NCBI RefSeq assembly: GCF_020217005.1
Contig: NZ_JAIWOI010000077.1
Span: 1 to 10,000, forward strand
Length of the DNA: 10,000 nucleotides
Source: Rheinheimera sp.
Lineage (GTDB): Bacteria > Pseudomonadota > Gammaproteobacteria > Enterobacterales > Alteromonadaceae
Reading direction: 5' to 3'
Shown: positions 7,595 through 10,000 of the stretch, piece after piece
Layout: each line of letters starts with the position of its first letter
How positions within the stretch are numbered: position 1 is the stretch's first letter
Translations under genes and position numbers: made by a program
The notes under the pieces: model-generated
Seen by the model: only the letters and a program-made list of their open reading frames with translations
What the model was told of the DNA's origin: nothing
Databases searched by the model: none

Positions 7595-8900
7595 TAGCTT
7601 TACGTTTGGATAACACCTCAGCAGGCAAGCTAAAAGAAAAGCTGCTGCCTTTTTTCGGTTCGCTAAAAATCATCAGTTTGCTGTTATGACGTTGCAATAC
7701 ATGTTTGACTATAGCTAACCCCAGACCAGTGCCGCCGGTCGCACGGGCCCTGGCTTGATCCACACGATAAAAACGTTCAGTCAGACGTTTCACATGCTGA
7801 GGCGCTATCCCTTCGCCATTATCCGTGACACTAAATACAGCTTTCTGATGCTGCCGGACCCAGCTGACCTGAATGTCACCGCCATTTGGAGTGTATTTAA
7901 TGGCATTGGTGATCAGATTGGAAAAGGCACTACGTAGTTCCTCACGAATACCGGACACCACCAGATCAGGCTCAACTGTAAAACTGATCTGATGATGTTT
8001 ATCCCGATTTAAAGTTTGCGATTCCTGCTCCAGCATCGCCAGCATGGCTGGCACATCAATTTGATCTTCAAACTGCACTTTGGCTGCAGCTTCAATCCGA
8101 GACAGTGTTAGCAGTTGTTGCACCAGTGCATCCATGCGTTTGGTTTGTTCCAGCATCACAGTATGAGCTTTTAACCAAATGCCTGCGTTTGGCAGATTGT
8201 CTGCATCCATCACTTCCAGATAACCTTGCAGCACAGTTAATGGCGTGCGTAGTTCATGCGAGACATTGGCGACAAAGTCTTTGCGCACCTGCTCCAGCAG
8301 TTTTAACTGCGTCACATCCCGCACTATCAGTAAATGTTGATCATCTCCGTACTGCAACATACGGTATTCAAGCACCAAATCTTCGTTCACAGGAGAGGAT
8401 AATTCCAGCGGCTGATCAAATTGTCTGTGCTGAATATAAGTCTGAAACTCAGGGTTACGGATCAAATTATCAATACGTTGACGTTCATCCTGTGGCCAAC
8501 GTAACCCAACCAACTGCTGAGCCAATTTATTACACCAGATAATAGTCCAGTCACTGTTCAAAACCACTATGGCATCAGGTAAGGCTTCAGCACCATCGCG
8601 AAAACGCCGGATCAGCGCACGTAACTCTTTATTTTTTTTACGTGCTTTGCGTAGGCGATAATAAATGCCATCGAAGACTTGTTGCCAACTACCATCACCG
8701 GCCGGAGGTGTCAGTTTTTTATCGCGCCACAACCATTTATCTAATATAAAAATATGCCGGTAATTCCAGCTAAGCAGCACTAAAGAGGTAACAAATAAAG
8801 CGGGAAATAGCAGGTCAAGCAACCAGCCAATCAATGCAACGACAAAAAACAAAAGGAAGATTTTGCTGAAAATCTTCCTCTTCGACAATAACAAACGCAT
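7581..8900 (-). CDS. phoR: Phosphate regulon sensor histidine kinase PhoR
   Basis: PhoR autophosphorylates when phosphate is scarce and passes the phosphate to PhoB. The protein has 439 residues. Two closely spaced membrane segments lie within about residues 10-45 with almost no periplasmic loop, typical of PhoR, which senses through the Pst/PhoU system rather than directly. A basic linker (about 80-100) leads into a PAS domain (about 100-200; EALPDAIVVLNSDWTIIWCN). The HisKA domain has ANVSHELRTPLTVLQGY with phospho-acceptor His215. The ATPase domain has the N box NLITNAIKYTPNG (328-340), DNGEGI (360-365), RFYRVD (376-381) and GGTGLGLAIVKH (389-400). It lies downstream of phoB on the same strand, so it is probably in one operon despite the 170-base gap. 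ATG 8900 is preceded by an AGGTG-type ribosome site at short spacing. The stop overlaps the convergent LysR gene. Confidence 0.95.
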   Translation of the reverse strand: MRLLLSKRKIFSKIFLLFFVVALIGWLLDLLFPALFVTSLVLLSWNYRHIFILDKWLWRDKKLTPPAGDGSWQQVFDGIYYRLRKARKKNKELRALIRRFRDGAEALPDAIVVLNSDWTIIWCNKLAQQLVGLRWPQDERQRIDNLIRNPEFQTYIQHRQFDQPLELSSPVNEDLVLEYRMLQYGDDQHLLIVRDVTQLKLLEQVRKDFVANVSHELRTPLTVLQGYLEVMDADNLPNAGIWLKAHTVMLEQTKRMDALVQQLLTLSRIEAAAKVQFEDQIDVPAMLAMLEQESQTLNRDKHHQISFTVEPDLVVSGIREELRSAFSNLITNAIKYTPNGGDIQVSWVRQHQKAVFSVTDNGEGIAPQHVKRLTERFYRVDQARARATGGTGLGLAIVKHVLQRHNSKLMIFSEPKKGSSFSFSLPAEVLSKRKAIKVR

Positions 8901-9070
8901 AGCACCTACTTATTACCCATAGTTTCTGAAGCCGAAGCTTTGTTGGCTGGCCACTCCAGCACTGCCACATAGCGCAGCTATGTCGAGCAGGACTATTTAG
9001 GTTGCCTTCGCTGTGCAGCACCGGGTTTTCATTTTACTTAGGGTAAATCACCAAAGTAATTGGGGATAAG
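8901..9070 (-). other. phoB-phoR spacer with consecutive hairpins, candidate inserted repeat element
   Basis: Positions about 8929-9030 are more G+C-rich than the AT-rich edges on both sides and carry adjacent inverted repeats. AAGC/GCTT at 8929-8940 encloses CGAA, which reads as a UUCG tetraloop in the phoBR transcript. GCTGG/CCAGC at 8946-8960 has a five-base loop. ACATAGC/GCTATGT at 8967-8983 has a three-base loop and is extended by CTGC (8962-8965) with GCAG (8987-8990). A dyad GTGC-A-GCAC lies at 9013-9021. No T-run follows any stem, so this does not look like a terminator. It could be a REP-like dispersed repeat or an RNA-processing or stabilising element that lowers phoR relative to phoB. 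A frame open through it into phoR (8815-9021) looks like a chance ORF. Confidence 0.5.
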
Positions 9071-9757
9071 TTATTTTGCTGAAAATCTGTAACCTGAACC
9101 ACGTACAGTTTGCACTAAACGGTCATGCCCAGCCAGCGAAATAGCTTTACGTAAACGGCGGATATGCACATCCACAGTTCTGTCTTCAACGTACACATTA
9201 GTACCCCAGACATGATCCAACAGCTGCTCGCGACTATAAACCCGCTCTGGATGCGTCATAAAAAAATGCAACAAACGGAATTCTGTTGGGCCCATGTCTA
9301 CGGCCTGCTCTGCAGCTGTTACCCGATGTGACACAGGATCAAGCTTTAATCCCTGCACTTCAATCACATCATCCAAACTGGTAGGAGCCACGCGACGGAT
9401 CACAGCTTTAATGCGAGCCATCAACTCTTTTGGTGAAAAAGGTTTAGTCACATAGTCATCTGCGCCTACTTCAAGGCCACGGACTTTGTCTTCCTCTTCG
9501 CCACGAGCAGTGATCATAATAATAGGGATAGTGCGGGTCAGCTCATGACCTTTCATTTTTTTGGCGAACTGAATGCCACTACCGCCTGGCAACATCCAGT
9601 CCAGCAGCACCAAATCAGGATAAGGTTCAACCAGCATGTTCACAGCAGAGTCAAAATCTTCCGCTGTACTGGCTTGATAGCCATTTTGTTCAAGCACAAA
9701 ACATAACATGTCACGGATCGGTGCTTCGTCTTCTACGACCAGGATTTTTCTAGACAT
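9071..9757 (-). CDS. phoB: Phosphate regulon response regulator PhoB
   Basis: PhoB is the OmpR-type transcription factor that, when phosphorylated by PhoR, binds Pho boxes and activates the phosphate-starvation regulon. The protein has 228 residues, the normal length. The receiver domain (about 1-118) has the acidic pair Glu9-Asp10, phospho-acceptor Asp53 in LLDWMLP, Thr83 in [10 protein letters not shown] and Lys105 in TKPFSPKEL. The winged-helix effector domain (about 130-226) has [47 protein letters not shown] and the C-terminal [12 protein letters not shown]. These are characteristic of PhoB rather than other OmpR-type regulators. ATG 9757 has an AGAGG ribosome site three bases upstream. 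The gene is preceded by a Pho box with a matching -10 element, so positive autoregulation is expected. phoR follows on the same strand. Confidence 0.97.
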   Translation of the reverse strand: MSRKILVVEDEAPIRDMLCFVLEQNGYQASTAEDFDSAVNMLVEPYPDLVLLDWMLPGGSGIQFAKKMKGHELTRTIPIIMITARGEEEDKVRGLEVGADDYVTKPFSPKELMARIKAVIRRVAPTSLDDVIEVQGLKLDPVSHRVTAAEQAVDMGPTEFRLLHFFMTHPERVYSREQLLDHVWGTNVYVEDRTVDVHIRRLRKAISLAGHDRLVQTVRGSGYRFSAK

Positions 9758-9796
9758 AACCCTCTACCAATTCAAGCTAATTTATTGATTGTGACC

Positions 9797-9802
9797 AGTA
9801 TG
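9797..9802 (-). promoter_or_regulatory. -10 element of the phoB promoter
   Basis: CATACT on the minus strand lies six bases downstream of the proximal Pho box. That is the place of the E. coli phoB -10 (CATAAT), in a promoter class where the Pho box replaces the -35. Transcription would begin near 9790, giving a leader of about 33 bases. Confidence 0.6.
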
Positions 9803-9808
9803 GCGTTA

Positions 9809-9830
9809 ATTTATGACAGTTTTATGAAAG
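9809..9830 (-). promoter_or_regulatory. Pho box upstream of phoB
   Basis: Reading on the minus strand from 9830, two 11-base direct repeats are seen: CTTTCATAAAA then CTGTCATAAAT. Both fit the PhoB half-site pattern of CTGTCAT plus four A/T bases, with one mismatch in the first. Orientation and distance to the -10 match known phoB promoters. This supports autoactivation of phoBR by phosphorylated PhoB. Confidence 0.88.
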
Positions 9831-9967
9831 CGAAACAAGCATTATGCGCTGTTCGGCCCGACCATCTGTTTCAGCTTTAACATTGATAAAGCCTTGTCCC
9901 GCTGTTCCTGAGCCGAAATAAAAAAATCCCCATCTGATTACATTTTTTTAATAAAACAAAACGTCTT
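9831..9967. other. Non-coding stretch between the two Pho boxes
   Basis: No convincing gene is present. The stretch holds an A-run near 9917-9923, a T-run near 9945-9951 and a 13-codon minus-strand ORF (ATG at 9883, TAA at 9842-9844) with an AAGG eight bases before its ATG. That ORF would be read only on a transcript from the distal Pho box. Nothing else supports translation. Confidence 0.4.
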
Positions 9968-9989
9968 TTATATGACAGTTTCGTGAAGA
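9968..9989 (-). promoter_or_regulatory. Second, distal Pho box
   Basis: Reading on the minus strand from 9989, TCTTCACGAAA is followed by CTGTCATATAA. The second half-site has a perfect CTGTCAT core. The first keeps only the central TCA and the A-rich tail in the correct 11-base phase. It has the same orientation as the phoB Pho box and lies 159 bases further upstream. No clear -10 stands at the position seen in the proximal site, so it may be an auxiliary PhoB site, or a site for a gene beyond the window. Confidence 0.6.
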
Positions 9990-10000
9990 TTTTTTGACCA

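Noticed and set aside
8946..8990. Integron attC-like site in the phoB-phoR spacer
   Set aside because: The inverted repeats lack the conserved GTTRRRY and RYYYAAC core sites, and no integron cassette context is present.
8815..9021. 68-codon minus-strand ORF spanning the phoB-phoR spacer
   Set aside because: It overlaps the phoR start out of frame, is encoded by hairpin sequence, and shows no domain. It is probably a chance ORF of a repeat element.
9824..9880. Plus-strand 18-codon ORF starting in the phoB Pho box
   Set aside because: It has no ribosome site and its start lies within the Pho box.
9842..9883. Minus-strand 13-codon ORF (MLKLKQMVGPNSA) upstream of phoB, possible leader peptide
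   Set aside because: It lies upstream of the main phoB promoter and has only an AAGG at moderate spacing. No regulatory residue pattern or terminator/antiterminator structure supports it.
9877..9999. Minus-strand frame open for about 40 codons from the window end, possible 3' end of an upstream gene
   Set aside because: It runs through the distal Pho box, its composition is unlike a conserved protein, and no family is recognisable. A gene end cannot be excluded without the upstream sequence.

Overview
The window reads as a chromosomal segment of a gammaproteobacterium. The ppk1-ppx order with a 4-base start/stop overlap, the close match of Ppx to the enterobacterial enzyme, a classical PhoB/PhoR pair and a YeiE/YeiH-type pair all point there. 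Moderate G+C, dense packing and the overall flavour suggest an Alteromonadales/Rheinheimera-like host. That genus-level placement is inference only. No phage, insertion sequence, tRNA, rRNA or CRISPR array is visible.

Layout. Positions 1-3160 (+) hold the 3' three-quarters of polyphosphate kinase ppk1 and, overlapping it by four bases, exopolyphosphatase ppx. Only 38 bases later comes an AI-2E/YdiK-family membrane protein (3199-4296, +), probably co-transcribed. A secreted M20-family amidohydrolase follows (4387-5697, +), apparently with its own promoter containing a 13-base palindrome. It converges with, and overlaps tail to tail, a YeiH-family membrane protein (5666-6625, -). The yeiH-like gene is divergent from a LysR-type regulator (6722-7594, +) across a 96-base AT-rich control region. 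The LysR gene then overlaps tail to tail with phoR (7581-8900, -). phoR lies downstream of phoB (9071-9757, -), with an unusually structured, more G+C-rich 170-base gap between them. Upstream of phoB (9758-10000) are a canonical Pho box with a matching -10 element and a second, more distal Pho box.

How it fits together. The two ends of the window are phosphate physiology: polyP synthesis and breakdown on the left, the PhoBR phosphate-starvation switch (probably autoregulated through its Pho box) on the right. Between them sit a probable anion exporter with its LysR regulator, a periplasmic or secreted amidohydrolase and a transporter of uncertain substrate. No wholly new system is evident. 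The points most worth a second look are regulatory: the doubled Pho box, the hairpin-rich phoB-phoR spacer, the palindrome in the amidohydrolase promoter, and the convergent overlaps, one with a strong stem-loop inside the opposing gene.
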